DNA of 22,853 bases, taken from an uncultured Sutterella sp. (GTDB lineage Bacteria > Pseudomonadota > Gammaproteobacteria > Burkholderiales > Burkholderiaceae_F). The notes below the pieces were generated by a model. It saw only the letters and a list, made by a program, of their open reading frames with translations, searched no databases and was not told where the DNA came from. The stretch is from assembly GCA_934249275.1 (NCBI GenBank), contig CAKQKT010000018.1:1-22853 (forward strand), given 5' to 3'. A program made the position numbers and the translations under genes. This document shows positions 1 through 7,113 of this stretch, in pieces; the first letter of the stretch is position 1; the number at the start of each line of letters is the position of its first letter.

Positions 1-42
1 TAGTTGCCTTGAATCAAAACTAAGCCGGGATATGAATTTCTT

Positions 43-414
43 TCAGACTCTGTTAACGGATTCCTGGGAATTCACGATATCATCAAGCAAAACCGCCTTA
101 TTAACACCAATATGGACAGCATTCTGCATAGGGGAATACTCGTTAACAGTCTCGCCTGTAGCAACAATTACTACATCCCTCCCATTGTAGATATCCTTAT
201 ACTTACCAAAAACCTTCTTATGCTGTTCACCAATAGCATTCGCTCGACAAGATGAAATTGTTGAGGCCGCTCCATCATTCCAACATTTCTTCAAAAAGCG
301 TCGGACATATCCGCTCAAAACACCCATAGCTTCCTCAAAACATATGCAAATAATATTCAGCCAAACAGGAACAAGCTGCGGCAGGCATCCTCCCCTTCTG
401 AAGTTCTGCTCCAC
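43..414 (-). pseudogene. Remnant resembling a polysaccharide-biosynthesis protein
   Basis: An open stretch of about 123 codons with only a GTG as possible start and no convincing ribosome binding site. Its second half (about residues 65-112) looks protein-like: KYKDIYNGRDVVIVATG, then a short block ending HIGVNKAVLLDD. This resembles the N-terminal Rossmann-like nucleotide-binding segment of some surface-polysaccharide or glycosyltransferase proteins. The first half looks unstructured and Cys-rich, as if read out of frame, and the frame stops at 43-45 soon after the recognisable block, where such proteins normally continue for hundreds of residues. I infer a decayed fragment. It could also be an unrelated small ORF; the family match is from memory of motif style only. 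Confidence 0.35.
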
Positions 415-449
415 CGCAAGCCATCAGATCTGTCTCATCAGGGACCTTA

Positions 450-668
450 TTACCGCTTCCGACCAAGATACGACATCCACTTCAACCACGCTAGATCTAG
501 TTTTCCACTGATCGGAACAACGACAATCGTCGGTTCCTCAAAACGCTACCCAAGTTTGCTGAGAACAAGCTTCAGCCCCTGTCGCGAGCCGCCATTGATC
601 ACGGAAGTATGCTTAGGAACGTCTTTGATTCCCAACAACCGAAAGACACGATCGTCGAAACAGCCGAA
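450..668 (-). pseudogene. Stop-interrupted coding remnant, family unknown
   Basis: One minus-strand frame reads as protein-like sequence through an in-frame TAG at 546-548. Before the stop it contains FDDRVFRLLGIKDVPKHTSV and GGSRQGLKLVLSKLG. After it comes EEPTIVVVPISGKLDLAWLKW, running into tandem TAA codons at 447-452. A TGA at 669-671 closes the frame upstream. The hydrophobic/charged pattern on both sides of the amber codon suggests one ancestral gene broken by a point mutation. It lies next to the remnant at 43-414 on the same strand, so the two may come from one lost locus. I do not recognise the family. Confidence 0.3.
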
Positions 669-802
669 TCAACTAAACATTCTAAAAGAAATGAATATCA
701 TGTGATCCTTTACTAAGCCTCAAAGAATTACGAACAACTGCTCACACTCAACAGGAATCGTAGCGAAACAAGATCGGAATTCAACAGGTTACTATTTCCC
801 AA

Positions 803-1363
803 TTATCGGCGCAACGAATCGTCGACATGCCGCAGCGTGTCCGTCCAGCGAGCGAATTCAGCGGTCACGCCTTCCTCCCTCGGATGCGCCTCGAGCCACG
901 CAATCCCCCATGCAGCCAGGTCCGCCGCAGCAAACGTCTCAAACGGCATTCCTGCTGCTTCTTCAGGGCACATGACCGGAATCTCCGTCAAGCTACCAGA
1001 CAGAGCATCAATGGCGCGCACTTCATCGACAGCCACCCGAACACCGTCTCGACCGTACATCACTTCCAGCCCAAACGGCTCCTTTTTTTCCGGATCGTGA
1101 ACCAGAAGCTCAACCTTTTCAGTCCACAGGCGGCGATCCCGGACAAGCCTCCATAGCCAGAAAAAAGGCCACAACGCAAAGGCCAACCAGAACGGCGCCG
1201 TCAGCAAAGCAGCCATTCCAAGGCCGCCCAGTCCTTCGGTGCCGGTCGTTCCCTCCATCGTAAAGGCTGTGCCGAGCATGCCCCATATGGCCCACACCAT
1301 CCAGGCGCGTGCAGCCTTTGTTTTCGACATTCGGCATCGAAGTGCCGTCTTCCAATCGATCAT
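803..1363 (-). CDS. Hypothetical two-pass membrane protein
   Basis: A 186-residue protein that I do not recognise. The ATG start is preceded by a good AGGAG five to seven bases upstream, which supports translation. Residues about 20-36 and 48-71 are hydrophobic (WMVWAIWGMLGTAF; then a Leu/Ala/Phe/Trp-rich stretch ending FWLWRL), predicting a hairpin of two membrane helices with a basic cytoplasmic turn after it (VRDRR). The remaining 110 residues are soluble, acidic and mixed alpha/beta in appearance. It is the last gene on its strand before the decayed left edge and starts about 120 bases beyond the end of ntrC, so it may have its own promoter; a weak TTGTGA-17-TAATAA lies upstream. A role in nitrogen control is not implied by sequence. 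Confidence 0.7.
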   Translation of the reverse strand: MIDWKTALRCRMSKTKAARAWMVWAIWGMLGTAFTMEGTTGTEGLGGLGMAALLTAPFWLAFALWPFFWLWRLVRDRRLWTEKVELLVHDPEKKEPFGLEVMYGRDGVRVAVDEVRAIDALSGSLTEIPVMCPEEAAGMPFETFAAADLAAWGIAWLEAHPREEGVTAEFARWTDTLRHVDDSLRR

Positions 1364-1482
1364 GGTCTCCTCAAGATGTTTTTATTACGAGACTCTGTCA
1401 TTTTTCACAAAGGCAAAGCCCGATACATCGCATCATACCGACATGCTTACAAAAGATTGGATCCCGGCATCCGACAGCCGCA

Positions 1483-2988
1483 TCATTCGTCGATTTCCAA
1501 TTCCTGAATCTTTCTCGTGACGGTGTTGCGGCCCAGTCCAAGACGCTGTGCCGCTTCAATGCGCCGGCCGTTAAGAGAACTGAGCGCTGTGCGTATGACC
1601 GTGCGTTCGAAGTCCGGGAAGAACTCCGCCCAAATGCCGCTTTCTCCGGCCGCAAGCCTGGCCGAAACGGCAGCTTCCAAAAGCTCCGTCCAATCTCCAG
1701 AGGCGGCAACGGAAGGAGCCGAAAGCGCCTTTGCAGGTGAATTCTCGACCGTCTCCCTAACCTCCTCAGGCAAATCCTCAACTCTAACTTCGACAGCCGG
1801 CGCCATCACGAGAAGCCACCGGCAGAGATTCTCCAACTGACGAACATTCCCAGGAAAGCGGAACTTCTCAAGCAAGGCAAGAGCCTCCGGCGTCAGACGC
1901 TTGGCCTCGACGCCGAGCTCACGCGCCTCCGTACGCAGGAAATGCTCTGCAAGCGGCGCAATATCTTCGGGCCGCTCGCGCAACGGCGGCAGGCGAAGAC
2001 GGATTACATTGAGACGATGGTAGAGATCCTCACGGAACAGTCCATCCTTCACGCACTGTTCGAGATTCTGATTGGTGGCTGCAATAATGCGTACGTCGGC
2101 CCTGATCGGCTGACGCCCGCCTACGCGATAGAAGAATCCGTTGCTCAACACGCGCAGAAGACTTGTTTGCAGTTCCATTGGCATGTCGCCGATTTCATCT
2201 AGGAAAAGCGTGCCGCCCCGAGCCTGCTCGAAACGACCGAGATGCTGCGTTGTAGCCCCGGTAAAAGCTCCCTTCTCATGACCGAAAAGCTCGCTCTCAA
2301 GCAAATCACGAGGAATGGACGCCATATTGATGGCAATGTAGGGCTTGTCCGCCCTCTGGCTATGACGGAAAATCGCGCGCGCCACAACCTCCTTGCCGGC
2401 GCCGGATTCCCCCGTCAGCAGGACTGTCACCAAACTGTGCGACAGTCTGCCGATGGCTCTGAAGACTTCCTGCATGGCCGGAGCCTGCCCGATCAGATCA
2501 GGCACCGACTGAGATTCCGCATCACCGGACACCTCTTCATGTCCGTACGCCTCCTTCGGCTTATCCACGGGCGCAAGACTCTGCGCTTCCTTCATGGCAC
2601 GCTCAATAAGCTCGACAGCCTTCGCAATGTCGAAGGGCTTTGCCAAATACTCGAAGGCGCCGCCCTGAAAAGCCGAGACTGCGCTATCGAGATCCGAATA
2701 TGCCGTCATGATGATGACAGGCAGATTCGGCAAGAGCGACTTGACGCGGGCAAGAAGATCAACGCCCGTCAATCCCGGCATGCGGATGTCGCTCACGAGC
2801 ACCATGGGAGACGACTCTTCCAAGGCCTTCAGAACGGAGTCTGCATCCTCAAAAAGCCTGCACTCAATGCCTGCCTTGGCCAGCGCACGAGACAGCACCC
2901 ATCGAATGGCGCGATCATCGTCCACCACCCAAACGGGGGCGGTTGCTGCATTCTGTTCCTTATCAACCATAGAACTATTCTCGCTCAC
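1483..2988 (-). CDS. ntrC: NtrC, nitrogen response regulator (sigma-54 activator)
   Basis: Phosphorylated by NtrB, NtrC oligomerises and uses ATP to open sigma-54 promoters such as that of glnA. All three domains are visible. The receiver spans about residues 17-135, with acidic pocket D23-D25, phospho-acceptor D67 (SDIRMPG), T95 and K117. The AAA+ domain has Walker A GESGAGKE at 193-200, the sigma-54 contact loop GAFTGA at 240-245 and Walker B LFLDE with D264/E265. A Fis-type helix-turn-helix ends the protein (RRIEAAQRLGLGRNTVTRKI). Length 501 is slightly above the usual 470-490 because of a longer N-terminus. The start used is GTG at 2988; an ATG six codons in (2970) is possible and neither has a strong ribosome site. 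It lies about 30 bases after ntrB, so co-transcription is likely. Confidence 0.95.
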   Translation of the reverse strand: MSENSSMVDKEQNAATAPVWVVDDDRAIRWVLSRALAKAGIECRLFEDADSVLKALEESSPMVLVSDIRMPGLTGVDLLARVKSLLPNLPVIIMTAYSDLDSAVSAFQGGAFEYLAKPFDIAKAVELIERAMKEAQSLAPVDKPKEAYGHEEVSGDAESQSVPDLIGQAPAMQEVFRAIGRLSHSLVTVLLTGESGAGKEVVARAIFRHSQRADKPYIAINMASIPRDLLESELFGHEKGAFTGATTQHLGRFEQARGGTLFLDEIGDMPMELQTSLLRVLSNGFFYRVGGRQPIRADVRIIAATNQNLEQCVKDGLFREDLYHRLNVIRLRLPPLRERPEDIAPLAEHFLRTEARELGVEAKRLTPEALALLEKFRFPGNVRQLENLCRWLLVMAPAVEVRVEDLPEEVRETVENSPAKALSAPSVAASGDWTELLEAAVSARLAAGESGIWAEFFPDFERTVIRTALSSLNGRRIEAAQRLGLGRNTVTRKIQELEIDE

Positions 2989-3020
2989 TATTCAATTCAT
3001 CCGATATTCCGGGAGGCTCT

Positions 3021-4124
3021 TTACGAAAACGGCAAAAGCACGCGGAACATTGTCCGTCCCGGCACGCTGTCGAGGGTGATTGTGCCGCCCGCCTGTCTCA
3101 CGAAGGTCTGCGCCAGACTCAGTCCGAGTCCGGAACCTTCCGCACGCCCGGTCACCAGCGGATAAAAAATCTTTTCCTGCATGTCGACGGGCACGCCGGG
3201 GCCGTTGTCGATAATGTCGACGGCAAGCGCCATTCGCGCGCGTTCCGTTCCGGCCATCACATCGCGAACGATGCGGGTTCTGAGCACGATCTCCGCCCGG
3301 CTCTCCGAACGCTCCCGATCCATGGCCTCTGCCGCATTGCGGACAATGTTCAGAAACACCTGCGTCAGCCTGGCCCGATCCCCCGTCACGTTCGGCGCTG
3401 ATATATCGTAATCGCGCACAAAGGCAAGACCTTCCGGGAACTCCATGGCAACGAGGCTTCTCACGCGCTCAAGCACCTCATGAACGTTGACCTCCTCACA
3501 TGAAGCCTTCTGACGATAAGGTGCAAGAAAGCGGTCGACCAGCGCCTGAAGACGATCGGCTTCGCCGATGATGATGTTCGTGCACTCGCGGTCCTCATCA
3601 CGAACCAGATCCGACTCAAGAAGCTGCGCAGCTCCGCGAATGCCTCCCAGAGGGTTCTTGATTTCATGAGCCAGATTGCGAAGCAGCTGCCGATTGGCAT
3701 CCATCAGCTCGCAGCTCATGCGCTCCTTGTCCTGTCTGAGCGTCTCTTCAACATCAACAATTTCAATCAGGACGCGAGCCTCTCTGCAGACGGGCCAGCC
3801 TTCCGGCAGCAGAGTCAGAACGGCCTGCACGCGGACATCTTCGGGCTGCGCTCCCGAAGGAGTTCTCACAAGGCGTCCCTGCATTCGGGCGGAATTAACG
3901 GTTGCGCCGTCTGCAAGATGCGCATACCACTCGGAACACTCCATCAAACGATCGCGAAAGTCAGTTCCGACAAACGTGCGTCTTGAACATCCCAGAAGCA
4001 CTTCCGACGCACTGTTCGCCCAAAGCACCCGGCCCGACGCATCGGTTAGAAACACCGACGATGCCATCGCATCAAGCATGGAAAGCGGGCTTTCCCGCTC
4101 TTCGACAACCTTTTGTCCGGCCAT
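3021..4124 (-). CDS. ntrB: NtrB, nitrogen-sensing histidine kinase
   Basis: Cytoplasmic sensor kinase/phosphatase that sets NtrC phosphorylation; in the family its activity is controlled by PII protein. There is no membrane segment. A PAS domain occupies roughly residues 15-125 (LTDASGRVLWAN). The dimerisation/phospho-acceptor helix carries NLAHEIKNPLGG with H153. The ATPase domain follows, with N-box NIVRNAAEAM, G1 DIIDNGPGVP and G2 GSGLGLSLA. I chose the ATG at 4124 because GGGAG sits about 8 bases upstream; a TTG five codons earlier (4139) would overlap that ribosome site. This gives 367 residues, typical for the family. It lies between glnA (89-base gap with a strong hairpin) and ntrC (about 30-base gap), the standard glnA-ntrB-ntrC order. 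Confidence 0.95.
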   Translation of the reverse strand: MAGQKVVEERESPLSMLDAMASSVFLTDASGRVLWANSASEVLLGCSRRTFVGTDFRDRLMECSEWYAHLADGATVNSARMQGRLVRTPSGAQPEDVRVQAVLTLLPEGWPVCREARVLIEIVDVEETLRQDKERMSCELMDANRQLLRNLAHEIKNPLGGIRGAAQLLESDLVRDEDRECTNIIIGEADRLQALVDRFLAPYRQKASCEEVNVHEVLERVRSLVAMEFPEGLAFVRDYDISAPNVTGDRARLTQVFLNIVRNAAEAMDRERSESRAEIVLRTRIVRDVMAGTERARMALAVDIIDNGPGVPVDMQEKIFYPLVTGRAEGSGLGLSLAQTFVRQAGGTITLDSVPGRTMFRVLLPFS

Positions 4125-4145
4125 GGACAAATCTCCCAAACAAAA

Positions 4146-4182
4146 GGCGGGCGACGGCTTGAAAAACCAGCCGCCACCCGCC
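4146..4182 (-). terminator. glnA-ntrB intergenic hairpin, probable attenuating terminator
   Basis: A 14-bp stem (4146-4159 with 4169-4182) closes a 9-base loop. Two positions that would be A/C mismatches in plus-strand RNA become G-U wobbles in minus-strand RNA, so the stem is continuous only in the glnA-ntrB direction. The 3' side reads CTTTTGTTT, a moderate U-rich tail. In E. coli a partial terminator separates glnA from glnL, letting glnA be made in excess over ntrBC; the same role is inferred here. Confidence 0.7.
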
Positions 4183-4213
4183 TGTCAGGTCTGCACCAAT
4201 CTGACGGTCAAGG

Positions 4214-5626
4214 TCAGAGGCTGTAATACATGTCGAATTCAATCGGCGTCACGGCAAGACGCCAGCGATCGACTTCCTTCATCTTCAGAGCGATGTAGGC
4301 ATCGATGAAGTCGTTGGAGAAGACGCCGCCGCGAGTCAGGAATTCGCGGTCGCGGTCAAGGTACTCGAGAGCCTGATCAAGGGAGGAGCAGACGGTCGGA
4401 ATCTTGGCGTTTTCTTCCGGCGGCAGATCGTAGAGGTTCTTGTCTGCAGCCTCGCCCGGATGGATCTTGTTCTGAATGCCGTCAAGACCGGCCATCAGCA
4501 TGGCGGAGAAGGCCAGATAAGAGTTGGCGGACGGATCCGGGAAGCGGACTTCAACGCGGCGGCCCTTCGGGCTGTTGGAGTACGGAATGCGGATGGAGGC
4601 CGAACGGTTGCAGGACGAATATGCAAGCTTCACCGGAGCTTCGAAGCCGGGCACAAGACGGCGATAGGAGTTGATCGACGGATTCGTGATGGCGTTCAGC
4701 GCGCGGGCATGCTTGATGATGCCGCCGATGTAGTAAAGCGCAGTCTCGGAAAGGCCGGCATAGCCGTTGCCCGCGAAGAGGTTCTGGCCGTCCTTCCAGA
4801 TGGACTGGTTGCAGTGCATGCCGGAGCCGTTGTCGCCCTCAATGGGCTTGGGCATGAAGGTGGCCGTCTTGCCGTAGGCGGCGGCGACATTGTGGACGGT
4901 GTACTTGAGAATCTGCGTCCAGTCGGCGCGCTTCACCAGCGTGTTGAAGCGGGTGCCGATTTCACACTGGCCGGCGCCGCCAACCTCATGGTGATGAATT
5001 TCAACGTCAACGCCCTGCTGCTCGAGGAGCGTGCACATTTCAGCGCGCATGTCGGAGAAGGAGTCAACCGGAGAAACCGGGAAATAGCCGCCCTTGACGC
5101 GGTTGTGGTAGCCGAGATTGCCGCCTTCCATCTTAAGGCCGGTTGCCCAGGGACCTTCTTCACTGTCGATTTCGAAGAAGCTCTTGCCCATGCGGTGTTC
5201 CCAGCGCACGCTGTCGAAGATGAAGAATTCGGGTTCCGGACCGAAATAAGCCACATCACCGATGCCAGTGGACTTCAAATAGGCTTCGGCACGCAGGCCG
5301 AGAGAACGCGGATCGCGGTCATAGTCCTTGCCGGTGTTCGGCTCGTGCACGTTGCACTGGAGAATGAGAGTGTTGACCTCGCGGAACGGATCCATGCGAG
5401 CGCTGTCCGGATCCGGCATGAGAAGCATGTCGGAGGCTTCGATGCCGCGCCAGCCGGCAAAGGACGAACCGTCGAAGGGATGGCCAAGTTCAAACAGGTC
5501 TTCGTCAACGCGGCCGGCCGGAATCGTCACGTGCATTTCCTTGCCAAGCGTATCCGTGAGACGCATGTCCACGAATTTGACATCGTTGTCCTTGATCATC
5601 TGCAGAACATCAGAAGCGGACGTCAT
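4214..5626 (-). CDS. glnA: Glutamine synthetase, type I (GlnA)
   Basis: Condenses ammonium with glutamate using ATP to make glutamine; the family forms a cytoplasmic dodecamer. Length 470 is standard for GSI-beta. Visible motifs are [11 protein letters not shown] and PEPEFFIF in the N-terminal half, the ATP/metal segment [12 protein letters not shown] (264-275), NRSASIRIP and [12 protein letters not shown]. The adenylylation site is NLYDLPPEE with Y399, so GlnE-type control is expected. Two differences are notable: position 273 is Asn where E. coli-type enzymes have His (GMHCH), and E263 replaces the usual hydrophobic residue before GDNGSG. The ATG has AGGAG eight bases upstream. Upstream lie tandem sigma-54 and sigma-70-like promoters with NtrC-type sites; downstream, after a hairpin, come ntrB and ntrC. 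Confidence 0.97.
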   Translation of the reverse strand: MTSASDVLQMIKDNDVKFVDMRLTDTLGKEMHVTIPAGRVDEDLFELGHPFDGSSFAGWRGIEASDMLLMPDPDSARMDPFREVNTLILQCNVHEPNTGKDYDRDPRSLGLRAEAYLKSTGIGDVAYFGPEPEFFIFDSVRWEHRMGKSFFEIDSEEGPWATGLKMEGGNLGYHNRVKGGYFPVSPVDSFSDMRAEMCTLLEQQGVDVEIHHHEVGGAGQCEIGTRFNTLVKRADWTQILKYTVHNVAAAYGKTATFMPKPIEGDNGSGMHCNQSIWKDGQNLFAGNGYAGLSETALYYIGGIIKHARALNAITNPSINSYRRLVPGFEAPVKLAYSSCNRSASIRIPYSNSPKGRRVEVRFPDPSANSYLAFSAMLMAGLDGIQNKIHPGEAADKNLYDLPPEENAKIPTVCSSLDQALEYLDRDREFLTRGGVFSNDFIDAYIALKMKEVDRWRLAVTPIEFDMYYSL

Positions 5627-5651
5627 TTGATTTATCTCCTAGAGAGTAGCC

Positions 5652-5676
5652 GGTCAGACATTCCAAACGCCTGACC
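5652..5676 (-). promoter_or_regulatory. glnA: Hairpin in the glnA mRNA leader
   Basis: GGTCAG (5652-5657) pairs with CTGACC (5671-5676) around a 13-base loop, about 12 bases upstream of the glnA ribosome binding site. It lies inside the leader predicted from both promoters. No U-tract follows, so it is not a terminator. It may affect translation or mRNA stability, or may be incidental. Confidence 0.35.
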
Positions 5677-5732
5677 CAACAAGAATTCATATGCCGAAAG
5701 GGAGCATCCCTGACGGTTGCATCCCTATACAA

Positions 5733-5747
5733 GCAAAAGCCGTGCCA
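5733..5747 (-). promoter_or_regulatory. glnA: Sigma-54 promoter of glnA (-24/-12)
   Basis: The minus strand reads TGGCACGGCTTTTGC, matching the sigma-54 consensus TGGCAC-N5-TTGC including the invariant GG and GC with correct spacing. Taking the C at 5733 as -12 puts the start near 5721, giving a leader of about 95 bases before glnA. NtrC-type enhancers lie about 128 and 159 bases upstream of that start. Confidence 0.92.
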
Positions 5748-5840
5748 ATAAGAAAACATTGCTTTTCAGCATTATTTCCCGATTCCAACGCTCCTGCCGA
5801 TGCATGCGTCGCACAGACTTCACCCTTGCGCGACCGGAAG

Positions 5841-5857
5841 TGCACCGACTTGGTTGG
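5841..5857 (-). promoter_or_regulatory. NtrC-binding site, weaker (enhancer 2)
   Basis: On the plus strand it reads TGCACCGACTTGGTTGG: a perfect left half of the NtrC consensus TGCACC-N5-GGTGCA and a right half that keeps only GGT. Its centre is 31 bp, three helical turns, from the strong site at 5872-5888. This is the arrangement known for cooperative NtrC binding upstream of E. coli glnA. Confidence 0.65.
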
Positions 5858-5866
5858 GAACACTTT

Positions 5867-5894
5867 ATTATCGCACCAAATCGGTGCATTTCAA
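5867..5894 (-). promoter_or_regulatory. glnA: Sigma-70-like distal promoter of glnA overlapped by an NtrC site
   Basis: On the minus strand TTGAAA (5889-5894) is separated by 16 bases from GATAAT (5867-5872); each hexamer matches five of six consensus bases. The 16-base spacer is essentially the NtrC palindrome. By analogy with glnAp1 of enteric bacteria, bound NtrC would repress this promoter while activating the downstream sigma-54 one. Confidence 0.6.
5872..5888 (-). promoter_or_regulatory. NtrC-binding site, strong (enhancer 1)
   Basis: The 17-mer CGCACCAAATCGGTGCA holds a perfect GCACC-N5-GGTGC palindrome, differing from the NtrC consensus TGCACC-N5-GGTGCA at one outer base. It is about 159 bp upstream of the predicted sigma-54 start, within the usual enhancer range, and sits in the spacer of the distal sigma-70-like promoter. 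Confidence 0.85.
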
Positions 5895-5903
5895 CAACTC
5901 GAA

Positions 5904-5924
5904 AGCACTTAGCGAGAAAGTGCT
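5904..5924 (-). terminator. Hairpin after hemW, possible terminator
   Basis: AGCACTT (5904-5910) pairs perfectly with AAGTGCT (5918-5924) around a 7-base loop, starting 16 bases past the hemW stop codon. The tail on the minus strand is TTTCGAGTT, U-poor, so termination may be weak. It separates the rph-rdgB-hemW transcript from the glnA regulatory region. Confidence 0.45.
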
Positions 5925-5940
5925 CCGAACTCGAAGCCGC

Positions 5941-7113
5941 TCACAGAAATGCTTCCTGCAAATCCGATAAAAAGGCTCGCCCGCGAACCGTCGGACAAAT
6001 CATGGAGTCGTCTGCAACAAGTAGTCCCTGAGCACGCAAATCCTGCAGCGTCGGCTCAATGGCTTTGATTGACAGCCCCGTGCGCTCCTCAAACAGCGAT
6101 GCGGAAACGCCATCGGAAAGTCGAAGAACGTTCAGCATGAACTCGAAGGGCAGGTCTTCGGTCTCGACGATTCTTCGCTCGGAAATGCCGTGTCCGCATT
6201 CCGAAACCGCTGCCATGTATTTGCGGGGCGAAGCATGGCGAACCTCGCGAACAATGCCTTCCGGCGTCGTCACCTTGCCGTGCGCACCGGCACCAGCGGC
6301 GAGATAGTCTCCGAAGGTCCAGTAATTGAGGTTGTGACGGCAGCGATGCCCCGGCCTTGCATACCCCGACACTTCGTAGTGTTCGAATCCGACCTTTTCG
6401 AGCGAACCGATCACCAGATCCGACATGTCCGCACAAAGATCATCATCGGGAAGACCTTCCGGAATGCGCTTTGCAAACGCCGTCCCGGGTTCGATCGTGA
6501 GCTGATAAAAGGACAGATGCGTCGCACCGGTGGCAACAGCCGTTTCCACCTCCCTTTCAACCTCCTCCAGCGTTTCTCCTGGCAGAGCAAACATCAGATC
6601 CAGGTTGAAGTTTCCGAACACTTCACCCGCATGCGCCGCCGCCCGCAATGCCTCGTCAGCAACATGAATGCGCCCGAGCTTTTCGAGCTTTTCATTCATA
6701 AAGCTCTGCACGCCGACGGAAACACGATTGACGCCCGCTTCGCGGAAGGCTCTGAAACGGCCCTCATCCACGGTTCCCGGATTGGCTTCCAGCGTGATCT
6801 CGCAATTCGGTGCAAATCCGAACAGCTTGTCCGCACCTTCCAAAAGCCTGGCAACCGCACTGCCGCTCATCAAGCTCGGCGTGCCGCCTCCGATAAAGAC
6901 AGTTTCAATCCGACGGCCCGCAGCCGCCTCCCGCCAGTTGGCCAAATCCCTCAGAACCATGTCGACATATTCCACATCCTTCAATTCAGACGGGGCGGCA
7001 TGAGAATTAAAATCACAATAAGGGCACTTGCGCACACACCAAGGCCAGTGAAGATAAAGCGACAGCGGAATATCCGCAGCCGCTTTGACAGTCCGTGAGG
7101 ATTGCTCGCTCAT
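5941..7113 (-). CDS. hemW: HemW, radical-SAM heme chaperone
   Basis: Member of the HemW/HemN-like radical SAM family; HemW binds heme and is thought to deliver it to proteins, rather than acting as coproporphyrinogen oxidase. The SAM/4Fe-4S motif is CVRKCPYCDFNSH with C26, C30 and C33, in the CxxxCxxC spacing and with the F-N-S following that marks this family. VFIGGGTPSLM, the SAM-contact GG motif, lies near residue 75, and GVQSF near 140. About 390 residues is normal for HemW. The ATG at 7113 overlaps the rdgB stop codon (TGATG), so translation is probably coupled; a GTG one codon earlier is the alternative. Third gene of rph-rdgB-hemW, a common proteobacterial cluster. Confidence 0.93.
   Translation of the reverse strand: MSEQSSRTVKAAADIPLSLYLHWPWCVRKCPYCDFNSHAAPSELKDVEYVDMVLRDLANWREAAAGRRIETVFIGGGTPSLMSGSAVARLLEGADKLFGFAPNCEITLEANPGTVDEGRFRAFREAGVNRVSVGVQSFMNEKLEKLGRIHVADEALRAAAHAGEVFGNFNLDLMFALPGETLEEVEREVETAVATGATHLSFYQLTIEPGTAFAKRIPEGLPDDDLCADMSDLVIGSLEKVGFEHYEVSGYARPGHRCRHNLNYWTFGDYLAAGAGAHGKVTTPEGIVREVRHASPRKYMAAVSECGHGISERRIVETEDLPFEFMLNVLRLSDGVSASLFEERTGLSIKAIEPTLQDLRAQGLLVADDSMICPTVRGRAFLSDLQEAFL

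Noticed and set aside
1453..1482. Possible terminator directly after ntrC
   Set aside because: Only short CGGC/GCCG pairing with a weak T run; not convincing as an intrinsic terminator.
2242..3165. 307-codon plus-strand frame opposite ntrC
   Set aside because: Overlaps the receiver and AAA+ domains of a clear NtrC; Arg/His-rich translation without motifs.
4460..5674. 404-codon plus-strand frame opposite glnA
   Set aside because: Lies almost entirely opposite an intact glutamine synthetase and has no family motif or ribosome site.
5801..5816. A third NtrC-like site near TGCATGCGTCGCAC
   Set aside because: Only fragments of the half-sites match and the spacing between halves is wrong.
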